NCBI GenBank assembly: GCA_963575745.1
Contig: CAUYUJ010021138.1
Location: 106,687-144,136, forward strand
From: Prorocentrum cordatum
Lineage: Eukaryota; Sar; Dinophyceae; Prorocentrales; Prorocentraceae
Reading direction: 5' to 3'
Length of the DNA stretch: 37,450 nt
Shown here: positions 17,608 through 26,934 of the stretch, one piece after another
Position numbering within the stretch: the stretch's first letter is position 1
Layout of the letters: each line of letters begins with the position of its first letter
Translations under genes and position numbers: made by a program
The notes under the pieces: model-generated
What the model saw: the letters and a program-made list of their open reading frames with translations, nothing else
What the model was told of the DNA's origin: nothing
Database searches by the model: none

Positions 17608-18480
17608 GAAAGCCTTTTCGGCCCAGCGCTGTTTGAAATGGTGGCGGAGGGGGGTGGAGGGAGGGAGGGAGGGACATGCCTCGCAAGTGAACATGCCAGG
17701 GTCCAGTCAAGAGCAGCCTCCTGGAAAGCATGTCCCTTGGAAGGGGTCCAGACTTCCGGGGACCCCGCATCGGACCAATCGAGGCATCGGATCTCTGCGC
17801 CCCCACCACCCCCCACGTCCGCTGCGAGTCGTCCCAACTTGCCATCGCGTCGACGTCCGTTTCCCGTGTATGCTTCGATGTCGTGCGACTGTTTTCGAGC
17901 ATGATCCCGGATGCTCTTCAATGGTCCTCGCCGAGGAAAAGGTGCACACGTCCGAGCGATGGCAAACTGGAGTTGGCCGTCGACGGCCAAGGGCCATCGA
18001 GCAGCCGAGACTGAAGAGGGGCCGCGTGCAGCATGGCTCATCTGCCAGCGGCGGAGCAGCAACGTTTGGACGTCGGGGTTGGGAACATGGCAGGGCAGAA
18101 GCCGCTCGCGTTGATACAAGAGAGCTGCGAGTTCTGACTGAGTGCATGTGTTGCTGCTTCACTCGTGCCTCTCACTCTGAGGATGCGCCCGCCGTGTGGC
18201 CCGCCGAAGACGCTGCGGAGCCGATTCCTGCGCTAACGCGTCTGCGAGTGGAAAACCTCAGGCGAATTCTGTGCGACGTGAGTGAATCATGGGGAAAGTG
18301 TCAGCATGGGCGCCGCGACGCAACGCAGGCCGCGCAACCTCACTTACTTTTGCGCACCCGCTGCCCTGTGCCGCAAGACACGCTGCCCCACATGTAATTT
18401 CAACCGCTTGGACTGCCGCGGCTATGGTGATGATTCTCCAGATAGGCTTGTCCTACAGGAGTCCTAGCTCATCATAAATA
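17608..18480 (+). other. Unassigned region; possible exon near 18165-18274 followed by a GTGAGT
   Basis: A 263-codon plus-strand frame (17606-18397) is open. Its later part reads SEDAPAVWPAEDAAEPIPAL then TRLRVENLRRILCD and is followed by GTGAGT, a consensus 5' splice site, at 18275. The LRVENLRRIL part resembles the first helix of a SAP-type motif, but far too little is visible to claim it. The first 400 bp are open on several frames and unrecognised. Confidence 0.2.
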
Positions 18481-18504
18481 GCTGGTCTTTGGGACCCCCT
18501 TTTT

Positions 18505-18780
18505 CCAATGACACCCCCCCTTTTTCCAATGCCCCCCTTTTTCCAATGGCACTTGCTTGCTTGCTCTTGCGTGCTTGCTCTCGCTTGCTTGCTCTTGCTT
18601 GCCCTGGCTTGCTTGCACTTGATCGCTGGCTCTTGCTTGCTTGTTATTGCTCGCTTGCGTTTGCTTGCTTCCGCTTGCTTGCCTGCCCTTGCTTGATTTT
18701 TCTCCAACCGTTCTCCTCCCGTCCTGATCCGGTCCTCCTTTCGTCCTCCTCCCATCCTCCTCCTGTCCTCCTCCTGTCCT
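18505..18780. repeat. CCCCCTTTTTCCAATG x3 and (CTTGCTTG)n repeats, then TCCTCC
   Basis: CCCCCTTTTTCCAATG-type units repeat three times at 18493-18548. They are followed by a tetranucleotide CTTG/CTTGCT array to about 18695 and a TCCTCC-rich segment to 18780. Confidence 0.9.
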
Positions 18781-19130
18781 CCTATCTATTTGGAGTCAAC
18801 GCTGGTTGATGTATCTGTATGTATATAGAAACATAAATAGTTACATGTGTATGTGGGAGAGAGGGAGAGAAGGAGAGAGAGAGAGAGAGCGAGGGAGGGA
18901 GATCAGAAACTATACCACACTTGACGTTTCACCTCCGTGGACGCAGCATGTGGGGGCCCCGAGTTCCTGACGCACCAGAGAAAGCGAGAGAGAGAGAGAG
19001 AGCGAGGACAAGTATTCTGAGAAGGAGGAGGGGCACTGTCCAGACACTCGACGGACTGATGTTTCAGTCCGAGGGGCCCCGAGGTCTCGACCTCTCCCCA
19101 AGGGGCAGTTCATCCGTTGTCCCACATCAT
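18781..19130. other. (GA)n patches and unassigned sequence
   Basis: GA runs at 18856-18903 and 18985-19003. CGGACTGATGTTTCAGTCCG (about 19052-19071) is a perfect 8-bp hairpin. The word GAGGTCTCGACCTCTCCCC near 19080 recurs in variant form near 6015, 11024, 26793 and 35182. Confidence 0.5.
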
Positions 19131-19240
19131 TTTTTTTCTCGACGGCCCTAATAGGGCGAGGAAGTGGCACCTGGAGGCCGAAACGGAGGAACAACGTCCA
19201 GATCGACAAAAAAAACAAATCCTCCCCAAGCCTGTGGAGG
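19131..19240. repeat. Dispersed repeat (GGAGGCCGAAACGGAGGAAC .. AAACAAATCCTC), copy 1
   Basis: About 55 bp ending in CAAAAAAAACAAATCCTC matches 35423-35475 (GGAGGCCGAAATCGAGGAAA .. AAAAACAGATCCTC) in the same orientation. The A8 run at its end may be the tail of an old short retroposed sequence. Confidence 0.55.
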
Positions 19241-19299
19241 CCACCCAGATGGGGTCCGAGCAGATGAGGTCGGAGGCTCGCGACGCATCGCTGGTACAC

Positions 19300-19450
19300 C
19301 GCTCATGCATCGGGGATGCGTCGACGACGCCGGCATGGAGAACATCGGGCTCCACATCGAGCCGCATTCGCCGATGCATCGGCGATGCGGTGCGATCCGA
19401 CGGCCCCGTCCACCCAGATCCCCCTTGGGAGGCCTGGGCGATCGAACAAA
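19300..19450. repeat. GATGCATCGGCGATGC-type words (dispersed repeat)
   Basis: CGCCGATGCATCGGCGATGC and CCCCCTTGGGAGGCCTGGGC align with 10797-10880 (CGCCGATGCACCGGC .. CCCCCCTGGGAGGCCTCGAG) in the same orientation, with substitutions. Confidence 0.5.
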
Positions 19451-19479
19451 CGCATCCGCCCGAAGTCTGGGAGCATGCG

Positions 19480-19668
19480 TCGAAGAACAACAAATGACAT
19501 GAACAGAAATTCTCGGAGGTGCGCGCTGACTTCTCGGATCGGCGCTGGACCCCCTCCCTGGCGCGCGGAGCGCGCCAGGGGCGGCGCCGGAGGCGCCGCC
19601 AGGGGGTGCCAGCGCCGATCCCAGAAATCCGCGCGGACCTCCGAAGGATTATGTGCTATGTGTGTGTG
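19480..19668. mobile_element. Foldback family 3, diverged copy
   Basis: The core 19514-19643 starts CGGAGGTGCGCGC and ends GCGCGGACCTCCG. It holds nested palindromes: CCTGGCGCGC against GCGCGCCAGG, GGCGGCGCC against GGCGCCGCC, and CGGATCGGCGCTGG against CCAGCGCCGATCC. Outside it, AACAACAAATGACATGAACA (left) and a decayed mirror at the right match the longer arms of the copy at 27324-27526. The middle is in opposite orientation to that copy. Confidence 0.8.
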
Positions 19669-19910
19669 CCGTGAGTTGTTGCCCGCTGCGTCCGCCCGGC
19701 GTCTGGAGGCATTTGAGCAGGGGCCGACCGTCCTGGCATTCCTGTAGTCCTACCACGAGATGTCCTTCGAACCCAGCAGTGCTCTGAGAACAAGACCCGT
19801 GTCCTTAGACCACAGACCCGATGTCCTAAAGCAGAACGGGTCTCGGCCAGAAGCGTTCTGAGAGCATGTCGTGCAGACCGCCAGATGCATCCGCCCGACG
19901 TCCGGAGGTT

Positions 19911-20083
19911 GGCGGCGCGCAAAAGGGGGTAGGGGGAGGGGGGAAGGCTTCTTAATTAGAAGCACCCTGCTTCTTAGAAGGCCTCGGCCTTACGTCTATA
20001 GCGAAGGCCCGCGCCTTCCAAGAAGCAGGGGTGCTTCTGAGAAGCCTTCCCCCCTCCCCCTACCCCCCCCTCTGCGCGCCGCC
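19911..20083. mobile_element. Foldback element with ~80-bp arms (family 4)
   Basis: The left arm begins GGCGGCGCGCAAAAGGGGGT, then a G-rich stretch, GAAGGCTTCT, AGAAGCACCCTGCTTCTTAG and AAGGCC. The right arm mirrors this and ends TGCGCGCCGCC. The loop is about 14-16 nt (TTACGTCTATAGCG). Each arm also contains its own small hairpin around AAGCAC/GTGCTT. No target duplication is clear. It sits next to the coiled-coil segment at 20104-20340. Confidence 0.85.
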
Positions 20084-20103
20084 AAGGAGGCGTGCGCAGC
20101 CGC

Positions 20104-20340
20104 CTGGCGCTCGTGCTCCTCCAGGGTCTTCTGCAGCCCGGCGAGCTGGGCCTCGAGGTGCACCACCCGCGCCCGAGCCCGGCCTGCGCCCGCCTCCGCC
20201 TCCGCGTGGCCGCGCACCTCTCCGCGGCGCGGGGGGGGCGTGAGGCCCCGGGCCCTCCGCGTGGGCGCCCGCTCCCCCGCCTGAACCCGCCGGGTCACGA
20301 ATGCCTCGCGACGGGGGGCTTCCTGCTGCTTGCGGCCTCC
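20104..20340 (-). other. Coiled-coil-like coding segment (candidate exon or exons)
   Basis: The minus strand is open and reads GGRKQQEAPRREAFVTRRVQ, then further on RGEVRGHAEAEAGAGRARAR and VVHLEAQLAGLQKTLEEHER, then Q followed by GCGGCTGCG. The last 25 residues have a clear heptad pattern (V-L-L-L-L spacing). Borders of the AG/GC type occur after RRVQ and after HERQ, so this could be one exon or two. GC donors are accepted in dinoflagellates (established), but the splice pattern here is inferred. Confidence 0.35.
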
Positions 20341-20403
20341 GGAGGGCCCTCGTCGGGCCTCGGGGGGGCCGTCAGAGACGACGGCTCGGGACGAAAGGGG
20401 GGG

Positions 20404-20482
20404 GAGGAGGGGGATGGGGAGGGGGAGGGGGAGGGGGAGGGGCAGGGGGAGGAGGAGGAGGAGGAGGAGGAGGAGGAGGAGG
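20404..20482. repeat. (GGGGGA)n / (GGA)n purine tract
   Basis: Purine tract just outside the 3' end of the LINE (minus sense). A second GGA tract flanks its 5' side at 26690-26795. Confidence 0.9.
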
Positions 20483-20524
20483 ATTTTCTCGAGGGCCCCA
20501 GGGCAGAACATCAAAACCACGGCC

Positions 20525-23500
20525 TCAGGCCGAGACTGCTGCACGAGAGGCCTCCTCTCTCAGCCGAATCCTCTCCGCCAGGGCCGACATTCCAGGTGTC
20601 GAAATCAGGCCCGAGCGGGAGGAGGAGGAGGAGGACGGTCCAGGCTCAGCTGCTTTGAGCAGGACATACCTGGCCGAGGCACGACATGTGGTGCCCTCGC
20701 TTGCAGCGACCGTGCCCCGATTCCTGTAATGGGGCGGGAGACCTCGACGGATGCGGGACAGTGCACCTCGCCCGCTGGGGCCAGGAGGTCCGCACATCCC
20801 GCCGAGGAGGTAACACCGCTTGCTGGTGAAGGCACCACAGCGGAAACAGAAAACAGTAGGCGCACACTCGTCATCCTGCAAGAAAGTCGTGCACAGGAGG
20901 TGGCCACGCTCGCTCTCGGCACCTTGCAATCTGCGGAGCGCAGTGGGCAGGCCCTTGCAGCCGTCCATGGGTCTGCTGTCTCCAATCGCCGTCTTAAAAC
21001 ATCTCGAACACCTAGCGAGCGAGGGAGTTTCATCGTCCCCTGGGTCCAGCACACGCCAGTCATGCCACTCAATGGCACGGTGGGCCCGAGCTTTCACCCG
21101 CGGAACCGTGGGGTCCCGAACAAACTGTAACTTGGGAACAAGAGACAAAACAGCACCGAACATGGCAACTAGCTTTCGCAGTAGAGCCACGTCCTTGTCT
21201 AATTGCTCGAGCTCCTCAACGGGTAACGAGGGGTGAAGAGACAAAGCATGCTTCGCCAGTCGGTCCGCGTCCTGGTTCCCAAGAGCGATTTTTCGTTCCT
21301 GGGCGGGAAGCGCGGATACCACTTCGTCCGACCTGTGCGCAGGCGTGTGAGCAAAAGATGCGATGCTTCGCTGGCCTGGCTCCTGGAGAGCGCGCCGTCT
21401 GAGGCCGGCGAATGCCTGTCCAGGGTCCAACTGTACGGACTGGCGCGCATTGGCTAGGTTGACAACTCCAAGACAGTCCGAGTGGGCCTCGCTAAGGCCT
21501 GTGGCCACACAAGAGAGAGTGGCAGCCCCGAGGTGTTCTCCCGACTGGGCCGTCTGAGGAAGGCCAGGCCACACCGTTCCCAGAAGTCGAGCGCGAACCT
21601 CATACGGGGTCTCGCTCGACGGATCGAAGAAAACAGCAGCATACGTGGCACGACTCAGCTCACGAAAAGCAAACTGAGTAGCCGAACCATCGACAACAAT
21701 GCGGGTGTTGACGGTTCGTTCACAAAACTCTTCGACCGATAGTGGCTCACCTAACGGCCCTTGGAGAAGGGGGTCGAGGTCGAGGCAAGGGGGGGGGGCC
21801 TCAGGCTGAGCCACCATTAGCCGAGACCAAAACAGCAATTTTTCAGGCGGGCAGTTACAAGCCGCTAGCATCTCTTCGTCTGAGAGATGCTCACGGCGTG
21901 CAGCTTCGACGGTCGGGTCCGAACACAGAAACTGCCTGTGGACTATGGAATCAGGCTCCCCACAGAGGGGACACAAACCGTCCGAAACGTACCCCGAGGA
22001 TTTGAGCCGATCCGCAGTCCAGCAGGCCCCAGAGAAACACGCAGAAAGCCAGTATTTCTGCCGACCGTCGAGCTTCTTAGAGCGTAGCATTCGTCTCAGG
22101 GGATCGGGTGAGACGCGGGAAGAAGTGAACATCGGAGTGGCCTGGGCCATCCTACGCTCGCGCATCCGCTGAACGCCCTCCTCTAGCAACTTATTGAGGA
22201 GAGCGGGCGAGGTGTACAGGAGGTCAATGACGTATCCTCGCTCATCGTGCCAAACTGAGAAGTCCACCGCCTTCCAGCCGATCCTGTGCAAACATAAGAG
22301 CATCCTGTGAATGGGGCCTTTCGATTTCCGCCATCCCGTGGATTCCAGATCGAGCTCCTGAGACTGCACAACATCCCTCCATATCTGTATGTGCTGCCGA
22401 AACGAGAATGGAGAAGTAGATGGGGTGGTTATCGGCCTCCAGAGGCTGGTCGCCCACTGATGGGCAGGGGCCACCGACTGTTTCCATGCAGGGTCCCCGT
22501 GTAGGACCAACTTGGCCGTCAGGGAGGCCCCCCGATGAGCTGGGTTTTTTCCTGCTAGCAAGACTCGCTGTAGAGACTGAAGCTCGGTGTCCGACATGCC
22601 TAGAACCATGGCGCCATAGCCAGCGGCAGGGCGCACTCCAGCAGTATAGATCTTCTGCATTCTGGATTTGTCCCGAGGAAGTTTACGACGATAGTGAGGG
22701 ATCAGTTTATGTCTCTTCCTCATCATCCTGAAACGCTCCTTCCTCTTGTCCATGCCTCTTTTGCAAGTTCGCCGTTGGCCTGGTGCCAAGTCCGTGCCCA
22801 GCGAGACGGCCGCGCTGGTCGCAGCCGATGGGCAGACAGCACGGAGGCGACGGCATAGGCGGTATGCCAGTCGCTGAGAAGAGGCGAAAGTGACGGCCTT
22901 GTCCTCAGCCAAGCGGACGTTCAGCCTGTGATCAAAGACATCCTTGAGGTCAATCCCTGCTCGAACTAAGTTGGCTACAATCGCATCTTCGTCGCCGTAT
23001 GCCGCCACAGTGTCATCGTCGACGTAGGACCCAAGGGAGACCTCAGGGTGCCGTTGGGACCACATGTCAAATTCAAACATCGCGTAAACCTTGACAAACA
23101 CATCGTTGAAAATATCCCCAGCTGGAAGCCCAGACTCTGCAAATAGGACCAGGGGTGAGTGGTTAGCCCCCAGCCTCAGGATCCTCGGGGATCTCCAAAG
23201 GTTGTATAGGGTCTTGATGAGCACCATGGGGATCCTCCAGAAGATGGCCCTGTCTCGGAGCCAGACCAAAATAAAGGATTCATAGTACTTCATTCCATCC
23301 CAGATAAAACCTGCCGTTACCTTGCCACTTGAAGAAGCCTGCTCCGATAAGACACTCTGGTTCCAGATGGCCGCCTCCGAGTTTTGTCCAGACCCGAAAG
23401 ACCAGTAGGGCCGATGGGCCCGCTCCAGGAATTCATCACACTGACAACGGCGCAAACGTTCCCAGACGCGAACTGGGGATCCCAAGAGGAGAATGGGGCG

Positions 23501-25357
23501 TAGTCCTCCCTTAGGCTTCTCCAAGAGGGGCACCAGCATCCACAACAGCTGCGCTGGGAACAGGCCAAGGCGCTCGATCGCCTCATAGAGCATCGCCAGG
23601 ACCTCCAGCCCTAGGTCGCTCAAGCATGCGAAGTGCCTGGGGTGGTAGCCGTCGAGCGACTGCGAAGTGTAGCGGCTAAAAGAGCGCGATGCTGCTCGTA
23701 TCTCCGACGGGCTCGTGCGTGGGAAGCAATCTCGATTCGGTATCCAGGCCGACGGCGGAGACATACTGGCATTCCAGAACTCGCCTAGCTTGATGGTCTC
23801 GGAGGCCAAAAGGCTCTGGGGGTCCGATGTGAAGATCCCTGGGGAGCGCTCAACGATAGTGGGCTGCCACTTTCTCTGAACCTTCGTGAACCTATGCATG
23901 AGTCTCGCAGAGCCTGCAAGCGACTTATCCTGCCAAGCGTCCCAAGAGTCGCGTGAAAGTTTGTCGCCATTGTTGATGGCCTCTTCATAGTCGGCCTGGA
24001 TATCTTCCAAAAACTGGGTGGCTCGATCGCGCCACGACTGCTCCGGGGGTCGGTCTGCGCTCCATGCTATCGCTATCTCGCGCATGGCGCGCAAGGTGGC
24101 GTCTAGCCTTGGATTCAAACCTTCGCCTGGGCAGGAGTGTTGCAACACAACCTGGAGGTGCTGGCAAGCATACAGGTCGCAATCCTCAGCGGCGACCGAG
24201 TTAAACATCTCAGTGAACGTCTGAAAAACCCATTTCCAACCTGCGATAACCTGGAGTGTATCATCTGGGTTCTTCGGGCGGTAGAAAACTGAAACCCAAG
24301 AGGCCTTGATCGTTCTGCTCCTTTCTCCTAAATCTTTGGCCTCCGTGCCTAAAACTCTGCGCAGCTCCACCTCGGCACAGTCGACAAAGTGACCCCAGGC
24401 ATTCGACAGCACTGCCCAGGCCTCTGTCGCAGCAGCATGCATACTGGTGGCGATCGCGTGCGCCGCGTGCATCATGGCACCGCTCCACTCGACAGGTGAC
24501 GGAGACGGTCCGAACGGCGGATCGACTGGCAGACGTTGGTGAGTGCGGTATACAAGCTGCTTTGAACGGAGTGTGTCACCTCGGAACTCGACGCGAACAG
24601 GACGGTGAGGTTTTACTTCCCAGGAGGTGTCCGCCGATACCAGGGTAACCAGATGGGCGATCCCAGGACCCATCACAAAATAGTCAATCACACTGTTCGA
24701 AGTCGGGGAGCGACAGGTGAACGCTCGCGGTGACAGGATGAGCATACCTAGCTTCCGAGGGAATCCAGATGCTTCCAGGACCTCAGGACTCATATTCCAA
24801 TCTCCTCCCAAGATCGTGTGCGTCGGGTCGGTGATCGACTGACCTATCGACTTCAAAATCCCCAGGTTGGCCTCGCTAAGGCCCTCCGCGGACCGCATAT
24901 AAACCGAGTAAAGCGACAAAACAGGCCACCCAGGGAACTCAATCAAGACCTTGACGACTCTGTGGGCACATATGCACCCGTTACCTTCAGCGGGCCATCG
25001 AAGTCCCACTGCTAGTCGTGCGAATACTGCTACTCCCGATGATAACTTCCCAGACTCAGCATTGATACGAGCAGGAAGAATGAGAGAGTGCCAGCCGAGC
25101 GAGCGAGCTGCAGCTGTGGCCTGACCGACGAACTCCTCGCTGATGCCAACCTCTTGGGCACACAGCACGACAGCGTCCGTCTCGGCCAAACGTCGGCGCA
25201 GAGTGCGCCAGCATGAGCCGTTGAACGACTCCAAAAAATACTTGCGAACGTCACTATCTGTCGGTGATCTATCGGGCGCCCCCTTCAGCGGGGGAGCTGG
25301 AACACCTGAGGTGGATAGTGGAACCCCTGAGAGCAAAGGTACTGCTAAGCCCAACAT
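20525..25357 (-). CDS. LINE ORF2: endonuclease, reverse transcriptase, RNase H polyprotein (1610 aa)
   Basis: Nicks target DNA and copies the element's RNA there. The endonuclease (about residues 35-260) shows AQEVGI (Glu69), GGDWN (Asp186, Asn188), SVIDYFVMG (Asp225) and KPHRPV (His251), the blocks of the APE-type fold. The RT (about 560-900) shows motif A as FIWDGMKYYESF (Asp near 687), motif B as SGLPAGD and motif C as SYVDDD (Tyr778, Asp780-781; DNA 23012-23026). RNase H (about 1215-1380) shows VVDGSATQ, SGEHLGAATL, SDCLGVVNLA, HTPAHRS and GNQDADRLA, so all catalytic acids are present. The tail has CSRCFK, GHLLC and CFRCG-x-C-x-C Cys/His spacing typical of dinoflagellate LINEs. ATG at 25357 is chosen because it lies 4 nt past the ORF1 stop. 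An earlier in-frame ATG at 25429 overlaps ORF1. The frame is open for 750 more codons upstream, but that part is the shadow of ORF1 and triplet repeats. Confidence 0.9.
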   Translation of the reverse strand: MLGLAVPLLSGVPLSTSGVPAPPLKGAPDRSPTDSDVRKYFLESFNGSCWRTLRRRLAETDAVVLCAQEVGISEEFVGQATAAARSLGWHSLILPARINAESGKLSSGVAVFARLAVGLRWPAEGNGCICAHRVVKVLIEFPGWPVLSLYSVYMRSAEGLSEANLGILKSIGQSITDPTHTILGGDWNMSPEVLEASGFPRKLGMLILSPRAFTCRSPTSNSVIDYFVMGPGIAHLVTLVSADTSWEVKPHRPVRVEFRGDTLRSKQLVYRTHQRLPVDPPFGPSPSPVEWSGAMMHAAHAIATSMHAAATEAWAVLSNAWGHFVDCAEVELRRVLGTEAKDLGERSRTIKASWVSVFYRPKNPDDTLQVIAGWKWVFQTFTEMFNSVAAEDCDLYACQHLQVVLQHSCPGEGLNPRLDATLRAMREIAIAWSADRPPEQSWRDRATQFLEDIQADYEEAINNGDKLSRDSWDAWQDKSLAGSARLMHRFTKVQRKWQPTIVERSPGIFTSDPQSLLASETIKLGEFWNASMSPPSAWIPNRDCFPRTSPSEIRAASRSFSRYTSQSLDGYHPRHFACLSDLGLEVLAMLYEAIERLGLFPAQLLWMLVPLLEKPKGGLRPILLLGSPVRVWERLRRCQCDEFLERAHRPYWSFGSGQNSEAAIWNQSVLSEQASSSGKVTAGFIWDGMKYYESFILVWLRDRAIFWRIPMVLIKTLYNLWRSPRILRLGANHSPLVLFAESGLPAGDIFNDVFVKVYAMFEFDMWSQRHPEVSLGSYVDDDTVAAYGDEDAIVANLVRAGIDLKDVFDHRLNVRLAEDKAVTFASSQRLAYRLCRRLRAVCPSAATSAAVSLGTDLAPGQRRTCKRGMDKRKERFRMMRKRHKLIPHYRRKLPRDKSRMQKIYTAGVRPAAGYGAMVLGMSDTELQSLQRVLLAGKNPAHRGASLTAKLVLHGDPAWKQSVAPAHQWATSLWRPITTPSTSPFSFRQHIQIWRDVVQSQELDLESTGWRKSKGPIHRMLLCLHRIGWKAVDFSVWHDERGYVIDLLYTSPALLNKLLEEGVQRMRERRMAQATPMFTSSRVSPDPLRRMLRSKKLDGRQKYWLSACFSGACWTADRLKSSGYVSDGLCPLCGEPDSIVHRQFLCSDPTVEAARREHLSDEEMLAACNCPPEKLLFWSRLMVAQPEAPPPCLDLDPLLQGPLGEPLSVEEFCERTVNTRIVVDGSATQFAFRELSRATYAAVFFDPSSETPYEVRARLLGTVWPGLPQTAQSGEHLGAATLSCVATGLSEAHSDCLGVVNLANARQSVQLDPGQAFAGLRRRALQEPGQRSIASFAHTPAHRSDEVVSALPAQERKIALGNQDADRLAKHALSLHPSLPVEELEQLDKDVALLRKLVAMFGAVLSLVPKLQFVRDPTVPRVKARAHRAIEWHDWRVLDPGDDETPSLARCSRCFKTAIGDSRPMDGCKGLPTALRRLQGAESERGHLLCTTFLQDDECAPTVFCFRCGAFTSKRCYLLGGMCGPPGPSGRGALSRIRRGLPPHYRNRGTVAASEGTTCRASARYVLLKAAEPGPSSSSSSRSGLISTPGMSALAERIRLREEASRAAVSA

Positions 25358-25361
25358 AGTG

Positions 25362-26513
25362 TCACCCACACTTTTGCTTCTTAACTTTGACCCCCATCTC
25401 TCGAAGGAGATTGGCGAAAACTTCGGCATGATCCTCCTCCTCTTTCCGTGCGGCCGAAAGAAGTAGCTGAATCTTTTCTCCTTCCAAATCCTCCAAGTCC
25501 ATATCTTCAGGGACGGGTATGCTTTGGTGGGAAGCCCCTCCTCCCTCAGTGGCGGGGGAAGGTGGGGCCGTGGGAGTAGCATGTGCAGGCCCCGAGGCCT
25601 CCTGCTTGACCTTGTGCTGCGCCCGCAGCAGCTCCTGGAACTTGATGAAACACGGCGAGGCGACCATCTGCTGCACCTCATCGGGGGCGGAGGCGAGGAT
25701 GTCAGGGTGGAGCTCAAACTTGGGCTCCGTGGACGGGTCCTGTGACGGAGCCACCTCCTGCACCATGCTGCGCAGCTCCACCTGGTACGCCGAGATCTCG
25801 ACCTGTGTGGCCCTGATCTTCTCGCGCTGCAGTTGAAGGCGCTCCTGAGCCTCCTTGACAGCCTTCTCCTGCTCGACCATCTCCTCCTGCAGCTTGGACA
25901 ACTTCTGCTGGGAGCGCGCCAACTTGTGGCCGAGGGTGTTGTGCCTGGTGACGGCAGGCTTGCGATCCGTGATCGACTTGCGCACAGCCAGCAGCTCAGA
26001 CTCCATCTGCGACTGCACCGCTGAGTCGCCGAGGGCCGTGCACTTCTTGATTGCGCCGAGGGCCTCCTCAAGGGCGTCGGCCTTGGCGCGGATGGCTGCG
26101 AGCTCGGCATCGCCGTCAGCGGCGTCGTCGCCGCCAGGGCCGGCAGCCGCAGGGGGCTTGCGGCCGCCCGCATCACCTCCCGCACCGCGTTGGCCTCCAC
26201 CTCCATTGGATGTGAGGGCGGCCACCTGCTTGGTGAGGGCCTCCAGCTGCTTCTCCAACTTCGACGAGGACGAAGGAGGTCCGCCAGCCCATGCACCGCG
26301 AGGACGAGCGCCACCATCACGAGGGGCAGGCACAGGACCTTGCGCTCTGGCCTTGGCCGCCGCCGACTTGGCGCGCTGCGTGATCGCCTGGGGCGCTGGC
26401 TTGCCGCAGGCGCAGCGGATGCGGGACGCCCAGTTCTGGTTGCGCCCGCAGCCAGGGCATCCCCAGGTGGGGAAGCGCGGACCCGCGAGCACGTCATCGA
26501 CATCGCGTCCCAT
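25362..26513 (-). CDS. LINE ORF1: RanBP2-like zinc finger and coiled-coil protein (383 aa)
   Basis: ORF1 proteins bind the element's RNA and often trimerise through coiled coils. Residues 17-38 read WGCPGCGRNQNWASRIRCAC with Cys19, Cys22, Cys34 and Cys36. This is the W-x-C-x2-C-x10-C-x-C pattern of a RanBP2-type finger, one residue shorter than usual between the last two Cys. A Pro/Ala/Gly-rich linker follows, then short (about 84-102) and long (about 135-275) coiled-coil stretches such as SQQKLSKLQEEMVEQEKAVK and EAQERLQLQREKIRATQVEI. The Lys-rich C terminus ends KVKKQKCG. ATG at 26513 is the first Met in the frame. The TGA is 4 nt from the ORF2 ATG (TGACACTATG), so ORF2 may be translated by reinitiation. 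Confidence 0.8.
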   Translation of the reverse strand: MGRDVDDVLAGPRFPTWGCPGCGRNQNWASRIRCACGKPAPQAITQRAKSAAAKARAQGPVPAPRDGGARPRGAWAGGPPSSSSKLEKQLEALTKQVAALTSNGGGGQRGAGGDAGGRKPPAAAGPGGDDAADGDAELAAIRAKADALEEALGAIKKCTALGDSAVQSQMESELLAVRKSITDRKPAVTRHNTLGHKLARSQQKLSKLQEEMVEQEKAVKEAQERLQLQREKIRATQVEISAYQVELRSMVQEVAPSQDPSTEPKFELHPDILASAPDEVQQMVASPCFIKFQELLRAQHKVKQEASGPAHATPTAPPSPATEGGGASHQSIPVPEDMDLEDLEGEKIQLLLSAARKEEEDHAEVFANLLREMGVKVKKQKCG

Positions 26514-26689
26514 GGGAGGGCTGCCTCCGCCTGAGACGTAAGATTGCTCCCACAGGAGCTCACTGAAAGCGTGAGGGTTGAGATCCCTCGAACTGAAGGG
26601 AAACAAGCCACAATGACTCGCGAGAGCGACTGCCGCTCTGAAGACTGCTCTCGCAAGCCCAGAAAAAAATCTGGGCCAGAACGGCTGAG

Positions 26690-26795
26690 GAGGAGGAGGA
26701 GGAGGAGGAGGAGGAGGAGGAGGAGGAGGAGGAGGAGGAGGAGGAGGAGGAGGAGGAGGAGAGGAGGAGGAGGAGGAGGAGGAGGAGGAGGAGGT
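26690..26795. repeat. (GGA)n purine tract
   Basis: About 105 bp of nearly pure GGA triplets on the 5' side of the LINE. At 26660-26679 nearby, CCCAGAAAAAAATCTGGG is a hairpin. Confidence 0.95.
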
Positions 26796-26934
26796 CGAGA
26801 CCTCTGGGGGCCGAGGCTGCGAAAAAAAAAGGCAGCACGACGACGGGCGTCGGGGCCTCCTTTCTGCGTCTGGCGCGCCGACCGGAGCCCGAGGCCACGC
26901 GGACGAGGCACATGCGCACCGAGAGAAGCATCCT

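Larger units (their letters stand above)
20483..26690 (-). mobile_element. Nearly intact LINE (non-LTR retrotransposon) with two ORFs
   Basis: Order on the minus strand: ORF1 (zinc finger and coiled coil), 4-nt gap, ORF2 (apurinic-type endonuclease, reverse transcriptase, RNase H, Cys-rich tail). No internal stops are seen in either. The exact ends cannot be fixed: both sides run into GGA/TCC tracts and I find no target duplication or A tail. The element may therefore use a (TCC)n tail or have inserted into such a tract. Confidence 0.85.

Noticed and set aside
20440-26690. Target-site duplication for the LINE
   Set aside because: Flanks on both sides are purine tracts. No specific matching repeat could be found by eye.
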